DNA of 64,000 nucleotides from Rhabditophanes sp. KR3021 (taxonomy: Eukaryota > Nematoda > Chromadorea > Rhabditida > Alloionematidae), in NCBI GenBank assembly GCA_963281155.1, contig CAUJLY010000006.1:5766001-5830000 (forward strand), read 5' to 3'. The notes beneath the pieces are model-generated. The model made no database searches and was not told the DNA's origin. It saw only the letters and a list, made by a program, of their open reading frames with translations. Each line of letters opens with the position of its first letter. Positions within the stretch are counted from its first letter, which is position 1. The translations under genes and the position numbers were made by a program. Shown one piece after another: positions 11,901 to 22,379 of this stretch.

Positions 11901-13972
11901 ACATATTATATACTTCTTCTAAACCTTATTAATTGAAAATGACGAATCTATTAAAACATCCCAAATATAAACATGTTGTCATCTTGTTTTCGAAAATAAT
12001 GATACCCTTTAAACTTTTTCTTATTGGATGATTATAAGGGCTCTTCTATTAAATCATAGAGTAAATAAACTTACTTTTAGGCAGACTTAAAACTATTTTT
12101 AATACTATTCTACTCCAAAATGGTTGCTGACAACAAATCCTCTATCTCCCTTAAATGTTTGGTTGCCTTTATGATCATATTCATGTTTACAACTCAATTA
12201 ACTGATGCTGCTCCAAGTAGAGTTATGATGCGGTTTGGAAAAAGATTGGCTCCGAGTTATGGCAACCTATTCGAAGGCAACCAAGATTACTATCAAGGCG
12301 AACCCGACCCAGAAGAAGTTATGAAACTCCACACTTACTTGTCAAGAAACCAAATGTTCCCAATTGTTTTTGACGATTAATTTGCTAACTAATCAGTATC
12401 CTGTTAACAATAGCTACCAAATAAATTTTCAAAAATGTATACTAAGCGTTGAGATGAAATAATAATTTTAAAACAAAAAATGACTAATTAATATAACGAT
12501 GTGCGCTACAATTTTTTACCCCTTATTGTGCTAAGATGTGATTCCTATTGTTTCTCATATATTTTTTAACAACTTTTACAAGAAAATACAATTTCAGAAG
12601 TTCGAATAATCATAACTTAAATCTGATTGTGAATGTGTAGATTAATGGAAACTTGTTGACAAATAAATTAATTGCCGCATTATGTTTTGTAATTTGTTAA
12701 AAAAACTTACCTTTTTGATTATCTTTTCAATTGGAATGTCATTGACTCCAACTTCACTGGACAAATAAATGTAATCATCTGAGGTTAGGTAGTATCTCGC
12801 AGGTCTGAGTCCATTACGATCAAGAATTGCTCCAATGTATCTTCCGTCGCTGAAAGTTACTAAAGCAGGACCGTCCCAAGGTTCCATCAACATGTCAGTC
12901 CATCGATAGAAGTTTTTGATTTCCTTTGACAATTCATCGTTCTTTTCCCAGGCTTCAGGAATCATCATCAAAGTGGCTTCGTCAATGTTTCTTTCACTTG
13001 CTTTGACCAAAAATTCTAAGACATTGTCAAAGCATCCTGAATCAGTCATATCATGTTCAATAACTGGATACAATTTTTGCAAATTATTTCCAAAGTTATC
13101 ACTTTTCATGACACCTTCTCTAGCATGCATAAAATTTTTATTTCCTCTCAAAGTATTAATTTCTCCATTATGAGCCATAATTCTATTAGGCTGAGCTTTG
13201 CTCCACGATGGCAATGTATTAGTAGAAAATCTACTATGTACCATTGACATGTGAGTCTCAAATTCTGGTTGAGTCAAATCATCATAATATTTGAAAAGCT
13301 GGTAAGGAGAAAATTGCCCTTTGTAAACGATGGTAGTTGTTGACAAAGTGCAAATATAACATCCAATACTTTGTTTTACCATGTTAATTGCACATTGTTT
13401 GCGTAGAACATAGAGAGCATTGTCGAATCTTTTGGTGTCATCTGCAAAATCAGCAGTAACGAAAACTTGGCGAATGCAGGGTTCCGTTTTGCGAGCTTCA
13501 AAACCAATAGCATCAGAATTAGTTTTCAATTTCCTCCAGCAAATTACATTCAAATTGTTCCCACGAGCTAGGTCCATAAAAGATTCCTTTGCTTGTTTGT
13601 AATTCGAATTGTTTAAGAAAAGAATTCCAGTGGCGTACTTTCCTAACGGTGGCAAATCAATTTTTTCATTCTTCTTCAATTCATTGCGATAAAACTTGTC
13701 GGGAATAGCTGTCATTACACCAGAACCATCTCCAGAATCATTGTCGCATCCACATGCACCTCTGTGGGCCATCCGTTCCAGCATAATTCGACTTTCCGCC
13801 AGAATCTGAAAATTATTGCATTTAGGTTTAAAGACAAAAGCTCTACCTTGTGATTAGCCTCGCCTTTTATGGAGGCAATGAAACCAACACCACAGTTATC
13901 TTTTTCCAATTCAGGATTCCACAATGTTGTCCGAGCAACCTCCTCTAACTTTTCTTTTGATAAAACGACCAT
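2977..13972 (-). CDS. Glutamate synthase [NAD(P)H], fused large and small subunits (GOGAT)
   Basis: Makes two glutamates from glutamine and 2-oxoglutarate. Six exons: 13972-13847, 13805-12711, 8464-8309, 8265-4947, 4872-4765, 4716-2977; all junctions are in phase, giving about 2179 aa after one small frame conflict (see 7167). The N-terminal amidotransferase has the nucleophile in DNCGVGF (Cys27 before propeptide removal). The FMN/synthase domain has the 3Fe-4S ligands [12 protein letters not shown] near residues 1170-1181. The GltD-like C-terminal part has two Cys clusters ([10 protein letters not shown] and [11 protein letters not shown]) for 4Fe-4S centres, an FAD site [10 protein letters not shown] near 1829 and a nucleotide site [10 protein letters not shown] near 1970. 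An acidic linker joins the halves, as in eukaryotic GOGAT. Intron 2 (12710-8465) is 4.25 kb, far larger than the others, and carries three flp genes on the other strand. The C. elegans homologue is, from memory, W07E11.1. Confidence 0.95.
7167..7174 (-). other. Frame conflict in GOGAT: tandem 4-base duplication
   Basis: The minus strand reads CCCTCTGACTGACGTTGAAG. The upstream conserved frame ([16 protein letters not shown]) hits TGA here, and the downstream conserved frame ([12 protein letters not shown]) resumes at once. Removing one TGAC copy joins them exactly. No flanking GT...AG pair can do so without deleting conserved FMN-domain sequence. It may be a real allele or an assembly error. 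Confidence 0.75.
9049..9363 (+). CDS. flp-2: FMRFamide-like peptide precursor FLP-2
   Basis: Two exons, 9049-9111 and 9169-9363, give 85 aa. Exon 1 encodes a signal peptide ([20 protein letters not shown]). The intron is of GC-AG type (donor GCAAGT, acceptor TTTTTTAG, 57 bases, phase 0); no GT donor keeps the frame. The propeptide contains [13 protein letters not shown] and [12 protein letters not shown], each with an amidation glycine and a dibasic site. C. elegans FLP-2 peptides are SPREPIRFamide and LRGEPIRFamide, so the identity is clear. An acidic tail follows to the stop. It sits antisense in the GOGAT intron, first of three flp genes. FLP-2 peptides are secreted neuropeptides that act on GPCRs. 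Confidence 0.9.
9364..10047. other. Spacer between flp-2 and flp-3
   Basis: AT-rich. It should hold the flp-2 3' UTR and flp-3 promoter. No gene-like frame seen. Confidence 0.5.
10048..10579 (+). CDS. flp-3: FMRFamide-like peptide precursor FLP-3
   Basis: Two exons, 10048-10120 and 10170-10579 (49-base GT-AG intron, phase 1), give 160 aa. Exon 1 encodes a signal peptide ([20 protein letters not shown]). The propeptide has a long acidic spacer, then [11 protein letters not shown] and, at the very end, [12 protein letters not shown]. The xPLGTMRFamide core is diagnostic of FLP-3. C. elegans FLP-3 carries many GTMRF copies from memory; here only two remain, the last ending in RK directly before the stop. 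A peptide QGPSRF in the spacer lacks the Gly-Lys-Arg signal and is not expected to be amidated. Second of the three nested flp genes in the GOGAT intron. Confidence 0.9.
10580..12119. other. Spacer between flp-3 and flp-28
   Basis: 1.5 kb. Mostly AT-rich; a stretch at about 11310-11540 is richer in G+C and open in frames on both strands, but I recognise no product. It should contain the flp-28 control region. A TTTTAG acceptor at about 12080 could be the flp-28 trans-splice site. Confidence 0.45.
12120..12380 (+). CDS. flp-28: FMRFamide-like peptide precursor FLP-28
   Basis: Single exon, 86 aa, start ATG at 12120. A signal sequence (about residues 10-30, ending LTDA) is followed at once by [12 protein letters not shown], one amidated peptide. 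C. elegans FLP-28 is, from memory, APNRVLMRFamide, so two substitutions separate them. The rest is an acidic spacer ([19 protein letters not shown]) with no second copy. Third of the flp genes inside the GOGAT intron and nearest to the intron's donor. In C. elegans the neighbouring clone names (W07E11.2, .3, .4 for flp-3, flp-2, flp-28) support the assignment by synteny. Confidence 0.82.
   Translation: MVADNKSSISLKCLVAFMIIFMFTTQLTDAAPSRVMMRFGKRLAPSYGNLFEGNQDYYQGEPDPEEVMKLHTYLSRNQMFPIVFDD
12381..12710. other. Remainder of GOGAT intron
   Basis: flp-28 3' side running to the GOGAT donor. An ATAAATTTTC stretch at about 12420 could serve flp-28 polyadenylation. Nothing else seen. Confidence 0.4.
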
Positions 13973-14580
13973 TGTTGAGATATTAACTTGTTAATGTTTT
14001 TATTTCTAAAAAGATTAGTAAACTTTATATTACTTAGAACCCAAGTTAAATAAAAACACGAATATGGAAAATATATTTAAATAGGAGTACACGGCAAACC
14101 ATAACATTCTCTAGAAACAAGTGGAGCTATTATCTCTATACCGAAAATCACAAATAATGAAACGTATAATTTCACGAATGTTCATTATTCTTACTATCTA
14201 TGTGGTTGAAATTATAAAAAGTGTTATCATGACCTGATGAGCACTGATATAAAGTATAAACAAACATCAAAATATTTACAAAATTGATGAATATATTACA
14301 CCATGTCTGAATAAGCAAGTAAACAAATAATTCATGTTTTTTTAAAAGTAATTGAGACTAACTAAGACACAAACAATTTGTCGGAATGAATCGCCTTACA
14401 CGTTTTATGATACAAATATCATTATTGTTATGAAGTTACAAATCTTTAGTTTCCAACGAAAGGCAATTTTAATTAATCATGACTCAAAGTTACAGGTTAA
14501 ATAATATTGCACACATATACTTTTTATATATCAAAGTAAACGTAATATTTCAACTTTTAATGGTCGTTTTAAATAATTTT
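13973..14580. other. GOGAT upstream region
   Basis: Minus-strand CTTTTTAG about 40 bases before the GOGAT ATG is a candidate trans-splice acceptor. No other feature recognised. Confidence 0.45.
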
Positions 14581-14875
14581 AAATTAGGCGCATTCGAAAG
14601 AGAAAATGGTGCATAAGAACGGATTTTTTCATTATAAAGTATGTATCCAAGGGGTTAGAGGTGTGGTGGAATATTAGAAGACGGCGTGTGATGCCGATAT
14701 TATAGTCATTTGATACAAAATCAAAAGTGATGAAGAACGGTATTTAAACACTTTGATTTGAACAATTACTGGCAGAGCATCAGTCGATTTTGTGAAAGCG
14801 TCATCAAAAGTTTTGTGTGTCCCCACAACCTTTTCCTATGGATGCCCAATTGTTTTGATCTTATAAAGTCATGCT
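14581..14875 (+). repeat. Dispersed repeat, copy A
   Basis: About 295 bases, starting AAATTAGGCGCATT and ending near GATCTTATAAAGTCATGC. It aligns over most of its length, in the same orientation, with 31016-31289: shared blocks include CCAAGGGGT, GGCGTGTGAT, GTCATTTG, TTTTGTGTGTC and CCAATTGTTT. It is richer in G+C than its flanks. No intact frame or terminal inverted repeat is visible. Copy A has about 25 extra bases (around 14797-14815) that B lacks. Probably a non-autonomous or decayed transposon fragment. Confidence 0.75.
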
Positions 14876-17800
14876 AAATACGAAATAGGCAAAGCATAAA
14901 ATAGATGGCATGATAGAGCTAGGTGCAAGACGGCCTCTACTCGTCATAACATAAAACATAATAATCCCAATATCAAAAAACGATATAGTTTAATTAGATT
15001 AAGCCTTTTTCCCCAAATCACTTTGAGAGAATCTCACTACATATGGTTTTCAGTAGCAACATCCAGAAATAGTTTGAAGTCATTTAAATTAATCCGTCCA
15101 TTTTTGTATCATGAATTAACCCTACAAGATATTTGTATGCACAATTGAATAATGATGAAAGCTAAACAATTACCTTCGAAATTAAGAGTACAATTAATAG
15201 AAGGAAAAGAATTTTATTAAAAAAAGCATTACTTTTTCTTTTAATGATGAGACAAAATAAAACAACATTAAGTCTCGGTGTTTTGAACTATCAAAGAAGT
15301 ATACTTTTAATGGCACACTAAACGATTTTATGACTCTTTGACTTTTGAACTAATTGGACAAGATGTCCCGTTAAGTCGTGAGCCCGCCCTAATTCGTGAC
15401 GGAATCTATTGTTGGGAAAATGATACTTGAGAAAAGATATACTAATAGTTATAGTGATCTTTGCGATCAAAACATCAACAAAAGACTGAGATTCCATCTA
15501 ATCTCTATACCTATTTCAGAGTTCCTAAACATTTTGATCCAAGTGTTCATACATTAATTAATTGATCTTTAATCGTTTATAAATGCAAGTTTAAGAAGTT
15601 AATTAACTTTTATAGAACACAAGGAAATATCTCTTGTGTCAGACCAAAATACGTTAGGCATGACCGTTGTTGATAACAACATTGTTCTATGTTTTAATGT
15701 TTATATGATAATCTTTTATACTCTGAACTATAGAAATTGTAAATAGAAATGCTCACGTGAAAATAGGCCTCATAAAGTTTTGAACAACATGACCAAATTG
15801 GAATGTAACTAAATAATGCCAAATGTAGTAATCTATAATAACAAAAAATGATTGCATTTCACATGTTATTCATATTTTCTATAGACGTTTGATCAATGTG
15901 ATAATGGAGTAGTAGTTGGTAGCAAATAATGTTAAAAAATGTGGACAATGTTATTTTGATTCATTAATTAAGATAGTAATTAATATGTCTGCAATCAAAA
16001 AAGCAGCATTTGTTTTTTTTGAATCTTCTTTGATCATATTAATCGTAATGGAAAAGGCATTAACTTAGACAAAAATGGTTAAAAAATACTATTATTGTCA
16101 TCATATTAAAAACATCCATTTTAAAGACTTCAAAATATTTACAGGCTAATTATCAAAAATGACTTACGTTTAATATATTGTATTTTAATGAATAGTAATG
16201 AATAATTATTCTAAAAATAAATACAACAAATGTTTACCTTTGAATCTGCAAAACCTGTATGTATTAGATAAAGGCAATGTGTGTATGTAGATGCAGAATG
16301 ATTTTAAAGATAAAAATAAATTATTGAACTCAAGAATTTACTATAAAGCGACAATTTGTTTTTTTGCGATTTTATTATCCGTCTGAATGTTTATCAGTTT
16401 GTATTCCGAGCGACAACAACAAAATATATTTTGCGACCTATAAACTACATGATTACTTTTATTATAATCATAAGAATGATAATTATCATTTAATAAATAT
16501 TTAAACTAATAGGTATTTTGTTATAATTTGAACTTCTTTATTACATTTTGAAAGATTGAATGTTGGTAGGTAACATTTTGTCACCAAACAATAAATAACT
16601 AAAATGAAATTTATGGATACATCAATAATGTTAAATCAAAAGAATTGTCTCTAAACGCTACTTAATCTAACCCATACTTATAATGTTTGCAAAAAATAAG
16701 AGAAAGGAGTTTTAGAATGTGGCAAACTTTAAAGCTTCTATTCTTATAAAAAATATTGAATGGGTATTTGTCAAGTTTTCACAAATATGAATATATTAAG
16801 ACTAAAAAAATGAAAGAACATTAATTTTGACTCTTTTGGAAGATTGTTAAATACAAACTAAATGCATTTTATACTTTGGTACCTACATAAATTATTAGAA
16901 TGCGAAGCATTAAAACACTGATGGTAATTGGAAATATTAAAAACCATTGGGTTATATATATGTTTGGCATAGTTAAAGTATTTTTAAGCTTGGCATTGTT
17001 TACAATGTTCTGTTAACAGTCAAACAGGCACGGAAGCGTATTTAGCAAAAAAATAAAAGATCTCAATGTGACTAGGCTTAATAATATTGGCAAACGCTAA
17101 AACGTATCCCTAATGCACTTTTCTACATTGTAAAACTACATTCATCAAAAATAACCCTAACCATTGACAAAAAAGACTGTTTAAATGATACAAATTAAAA
17201 ATGATTAAATATCTATTTAGCAATTTTTGCGGCTGTACAAAATTCGGATATATAATTCATAAAGTTGGTTCCATCAAAATAATGTCGTTTCAGATGTAAT
17301 ATTAGTATAATATATAGTAAATATTGCAAATTATATTTAAGATATTTACCTAGTTAACGTAAGTTCATTGGTCTAAAGTTCCTGGATAAATACCGAATTA
17401 AAAAGTAGTAGTATCTATTATTGGTGTCAAAAAATGATTAATAGATGATAATAACTAAATTTTATACTGGCTTTAATGTAACGTCTTGTAATCTTAATGT
17501 TCACAACAGTCTACTCATTGAAAACGAACACAAATAATTTTAACAAAAAACGTAAGTTACGGATTAAAATCCAGATCACTAAGTGTCTTGCAGATTGATG
17601 GCACATTTGAATAATAGATATACGCATAAGATAGTTTTTAAATGGTATCATGATCCGTATACTTATATCCTAATCAGCGAGTAAAGATATTTTACAAGTC
17701 AATAGTTAAGGATTACACATATAGATATTTGACTGCCAGATATTTACAAAGCTTCCCTGGACATTTTACTATATAACTATAGTCTATAACAACCAACATA

Positions 17801-19176
17801 TTCAAAACCCTTTGATTCTAACTAATAACTTATTTTTATTTGAAAGCTTACATATAAATAAATATAAATTCATTATAGTAAACTTTTTATTAAAAAAATA
17901 TACTCTTTGATTTGAGCAAAAGTTGGCAGAAGCAATAAATGAGTGTTGATATATCTTTAGGAAATAAGAAAAATGTACATATTAAAAAGTTTTCCTTCCT
18001 TCAATTTACAATTATTCGGATTCATTTAAAAATAAATAGAATTGAGTTATCTGATTAATTTATTTACAATAAATCTTTTTGTCGTTGTCCTGGTATTATT
18101 GTCAATAAGTCTTGAAAAGAACGAAACGCAAATGCAATACTCATAGAGATTGGAATGTCGTTGGTATCAAAATGAATTTTTCTAAAAAAACTAAAACCTA
18201 TGGTTTAAAACCCTTTTACTAATTAAAATCTATACATTTATGTATTAAATTCTACTATTCAATAATAATTAGTATTCTATTGCATATTTTCATGCTTAAC
18301 CAAATAAGTGAGAATCTCCTTCTACTTTTATGATCACATTTTTATACAACTTGAGACATTGTTTTAAACTATCTTCTGACATGGTAAAAGTTATATTTGG
18401 ACATAACCAATTTTATATAAAGTGGTATTTGTACGTAACTAAATGAAATGTTTAGATTGTTTCAATTATTTGGAAATCCTAGTGTTGGATTCAAATGTAA
18501 CTCGCTTATATGCAACTCGATGTCGTGTGTACTAAATTGAATCAATGAGTTAGCTTCATTTGTAGCTTCAATAAACAATGATTTTTAGGATATACTTTCA
18601 TCAATTGACAGATACTCATATAATTTTAATTAAAATATTTATTCCTAAAACATACACTCTCTATATCCATTTTCTTCTTATTCAATTTAACTTACAATTT
18701 ATATAAAAGTAAAAATTGAGTCTTTTTACGAATAACAACAACAAGATTTTATTTGTTATTTTGAACAAGATTTTCATTAGTTACTTAAAAATACACGAAC
18801 ATATTCATTCTAAATCCGCAATATCTATTATTCTAATTGAACAGGTTCAATAGCTAAGTGCATATTATACTGTCTATTGGTACATTTAAAGTATGTCGAA
18901 TAATGAAAGGCAGTTTACGCCTAATTTTTATTCTAAACTTTTCCTATATTATCTACACCAATTTAACATATCTTTATCTAAACAATTTTGTTATTTATTT
19001 TTTGTTGACCTATGTTTAAATGAACTAATAAAAGATATCATTTACTTTAAATGTGATTTTTGTTTTTACGTTCCTGTTAAAATAGTTATAATAATATTAC
19101 TTATTACAAGTTTTAATAAATATTTATTATTTTAGCCGTATTTAACTTATTATTATTTGAAGTTATACTCTTAGTT
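14876..19176. other. Long intergenic region
   Basis: 4.3 kb of AT-rich DNA between GOGAT and the WDR26-like gene. I find no gene, tRNA or array. An 80-codon frame at 18893-19135 is hydrophobic, AT-driven and unlike its neighbours in composition, so it is not called. The end contains the WDR26-like promoter and the acceptor ACTCTTAG at 19174. Confidence 0.5.
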
Positions 19177-22003
19177 ATGAGTGGATCAAGACGACCTGCA
19201 CCAGCTTATATGGAAGTACCGACAAAACGTCGTAAATATGACAACAGGTAAGTTTTTTTAACCGACTAGTTACTGGTTTACATAATTAAACATCTACTGA
19301 TAAAAAAGTTTTTATTGATTAATCAAAAGTGATCTTAACTAATTATGATCTAATTGCATATTTGATTTTAAATTTTTTGTTTCTTTATTTGCATTTATTT
19401 AATAATATTGTCCTATCCACTTTTGACCAAAACATGTGACTATTTGTTGTCTTTCCTGACTTTTTCCTATAAAATAAATCCGATAGATATGATTTATTTT
19501 GTAGTTAAATAACAAATTTATTGTATTCCAAATTTTACCAGAAAAATATTTAGTAAAAGACTAATTATTAATACGATGTTCTTAATCAGAACTATTGTCT
19601 ATGAAAGTTAATAATAATGACTTATTTAGTGCTCCCTGATGTTTCTTACATTTTTCATAATTATTTTAAATTTTATTCAAAATAGATAGTATCTTTAACA
19701 GTTTAGAATAAACATTAATGTTCAAACTTTTTTAACAGTTACCATATTCCAAAACTTCGGAGAGATAAACTATTTGGTTGAACAAAAGGGTGCATAATCT
19801 TGTTTTCTTGTCGACATTAATATTATAGAACATTGATCTTTACTAGACACTTTATCACTATTATTGACCATCTGACTATCATCCGAGTGGCTAGTAGAGA
19901 CCATTTGTTTGAGTGTAAGTCATGTGCTTTTTGTTGTTCGTTGAGTTCGTTATTTGTAAATAAATTTTTAAGATTTTTTATTGATGTTGTTTTACTTATT
20001 TATGATTGCTTTTTTAGTGTCGTTAACATGACTACGGAGGCAGATGGAAATGTTGCCGAAGATGGGACAATTAAACCTAACATTACTAATGATATCGATG
20101 AAGCAGGAGGCAGTAAACTTCTTTGTTCAGCATATGATTACTTGGAAATGGAAGGTGAAGACGAAATGGTGGAGGATGACATTATCGCAAAGCCGAGGGA
20201 AATTCTAAGAAGTGGAAAAGTTATGAATCAAAAGGAAATTAATACTATTAGAGTTATTGGGCAGTATCTCCGTGATATGGGCATGCTGGAAAGCGTAGAA
20301 ACAATTGTTGCCGAAACAGGTGTTCAAATTGAAGATAAATTGGTTGTTAGATTGCGTGAAAACATCATTAATGGATGTTGGAATAAATGTTTAGAAATAT
20401 TACCTTCTATGAATCACCTCTTTTCTGGAGACGAACATTTGGAAGTAGTAAGAATATTATTGCTCGAAGAAAAACTTAAAGAACTTATTTTTCATAAAGA
20501 CTACGCTGGGGCATTTAGACTTCTGCATGGTGACTATCCCACAAGTCAAGAATATGAAAAAAGAAGAGAATATTATGCTTGTTTAATTATGGGTTCTAAC
20601 GAAGCTGATCTTGAAATCTATAGAACGAGAGGGCCTGAAGATGGGTTTGCAGAAATACCACCAAATAGAGCTGAACTTTTGGAGAAAGTACAACAAATAT
20701 TACCAATTGGAACCATGCTGGAGAATGCCCGATTAAGCACACTACTCGATCAAAGTTTAAAAGCTCAAATTGATAACTGTGAAATGCACATTAATACAGT
20801 CGAACCACTTATAAATGATGTAGGGTATTTACAAGATCACCACTGCTCTGCCAGATTTTTCCCAACTATCTCAAAAGACATAATTGTCAATAGCAATTAT
20901 CCTTTACTTCATTGTCTATTTTCTCCATGTGGTAAATATATAGCTGTAACTGGTAAAACTAGAACTGTATATGTCCACGAAATTAATAAATTTGGTAAAT
21001 CTATCAAGCAATTAAATTGGAATTTACCTCAAGATGCTAATGGAGGAGCAATGCTTTCATGGTCTAAAACATCAGCCTACATTGCCGTGGCAGCTTTGGA
21101 AACTGGATCGAGTAGAGGAGTTTTTATCTATTCAATGGAGTCAAAAGCAATAGTTAAGCATATTCCGACTGTCCATAATTCAAAAGAATTGCTTAATGTT
21201 GTGTCTTTCTTTCCTAACAGTGATTATAGACTGGCCATTGGAGATATCAACGGGCATTTTTACGTGTCAGATTTCAGGCATTCTAATATAAGACACCAAA
21301 AAATCGACGGATATAGAATTAGATCTTTAAAATGCTTGAGGGATAATACTACTGTGCTTGCATCGGACACCCACGAACGAATTAGACGATACAACGTTCG
21401 GGATAATGATGGGTTGGAAGTTATAAGTGATCACTTGTATCACAACAAAGAAGAGCCAATTGTAGAGTTTTCCGTTGACAGAGATGAAAAAAACTTGATT
21501 ATTACAACAAAAAATATAGGCATTTTATTATTTAACATAAATCTGAAGCAAATTACACAAAAGTTTCTCGGTGCTTCTCATAGCAGTTATCTAATTTATT
21601 CTAGCTTTGGAGGTCCTTCTTATAAGTTTATTGCCAGTGGTTCAGAAGGTATTTTACATTCAATTTTCAATTGTACATTAATATGATTAATTTAGATTCA
21701 AAAGTCGTTATATGGAATAAAAATACTGACACGCCAACTGTCGAATTACTCGGACATTCAAAGATGGTTAATGCTGTATCTTGGAATCCATTAAATCAAA
21801 CATTACTTGCTTCTTGTTCAGATGATGGAAGTGTTCGTATTTGGGGACCGGAGAATGAAGATAATATCGTAGTTGACGAATTCGTGTGCGTAGATGACAC
21901 ATACTACGCCGAACCTTTAGATGAAGATGAAGACATCGAAATTGAGGATGAGGCTGAGGAAGAAGACGAGGAAGAAGTTGGTACAGACATCTCGAACGAA
22001 TGA
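19177..22003 (+). CDS. WDR26/GID7-like LisH-CTLH-WD40 protein
   Basis: Exons 19177-19247, 20018-21648 and 21696-22003, all in phase, give 669 aa. Exon 1 (MSGSRRPAPAYMEVPTKRRK) begins two bases after a TTAG acceptor; a 770-base intron follows. A LisH motif (about residues 95-125, IGQYLRDMGMLESVETIVAE) is followed by a CTLH-type helix block (about 126-190, HKDYAGAFRLLHGDY), then about six WD40 repeats from roughly 320 to 640, ending ASCSDDGSVRIWGPE, and a very acidic tail. This order is that of WDR26/Gid7, a subunit of the GID/CTLH E3 ubiquitin ligase in nucleus and cytoplasm. The second exon also opens behind TTTTTTAG with an ATG at 20028, so a shorter, separately trans-spliced form is possible. 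Confidence 0.85.
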
Positions 22004-22379
22004 TGTTCTTCTATATAAGTATAAAAATACTAACTGCAAATATATCTACCTAAACGCATTATTTCAACTCATATAGGTTTTATGCTTCATATGTTTTGTT
22101 TCTTTAAATAATAAAATAATTCAATTTAGACTGTATAAAACAAAAAATGAATTTATTATTCGGAAAATAAGTTAATAAAATATGGTTATTTAATAAAGTA
22201 TGTTCAAATTTGGAATGTGATTGGGTTAGATAAACTTTAATGCAATAACATTAAAAATAGTTAATCAAGTCGTGATGTGTAAGCAAAAAGATTTTTGTTG
22301 CATGATATATTGCTAAGCAAACTGGGCAGTTGACTTGTATATCGTGTGTAAACAAATGCAACTATTTTTTCTCTGGCAA
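22004..22379. other. Convergent 3' spacer
   Basis: 376 bases between the tail-to-tail WDR26-like and RhoGAP genes. Contains AATAAAATAATTC near 22108, a likely poly(A) signal for the + strand gene. Nothing else seen. Confidence 0.5.

Larger units (their letters stand above)
8465..12710 (-). other. Large GOGAT intron hosting three antisense flp genes
   Basis: Donor GTAAGT at 12710 follows codons for EKIIKK; acceptor TTTTAG precedes the codons for [13 protein letters not shown] at 8464. In other GOGATs these two peptides are contiguous, so nothing is missing and the 4246-base interval is one intron. The remaining GOGAT introns are about 40-75 bases. Confidence 0.9.

Noticed and set aside
15798..15820. 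TTGGAATGTAA, a mir-1 seed-like string (also near 58994)
   Set aside because: No hairpin partner sequence nearby; matches stop after about ten bases.
18893..19135. 80-codon plus-strand frame upstream of the WDR26-like gene
   Set aside because: Extreme Ile/Leu/Phe/Lys composition from AT-rich DNA, no splice context, no recognisable motif.
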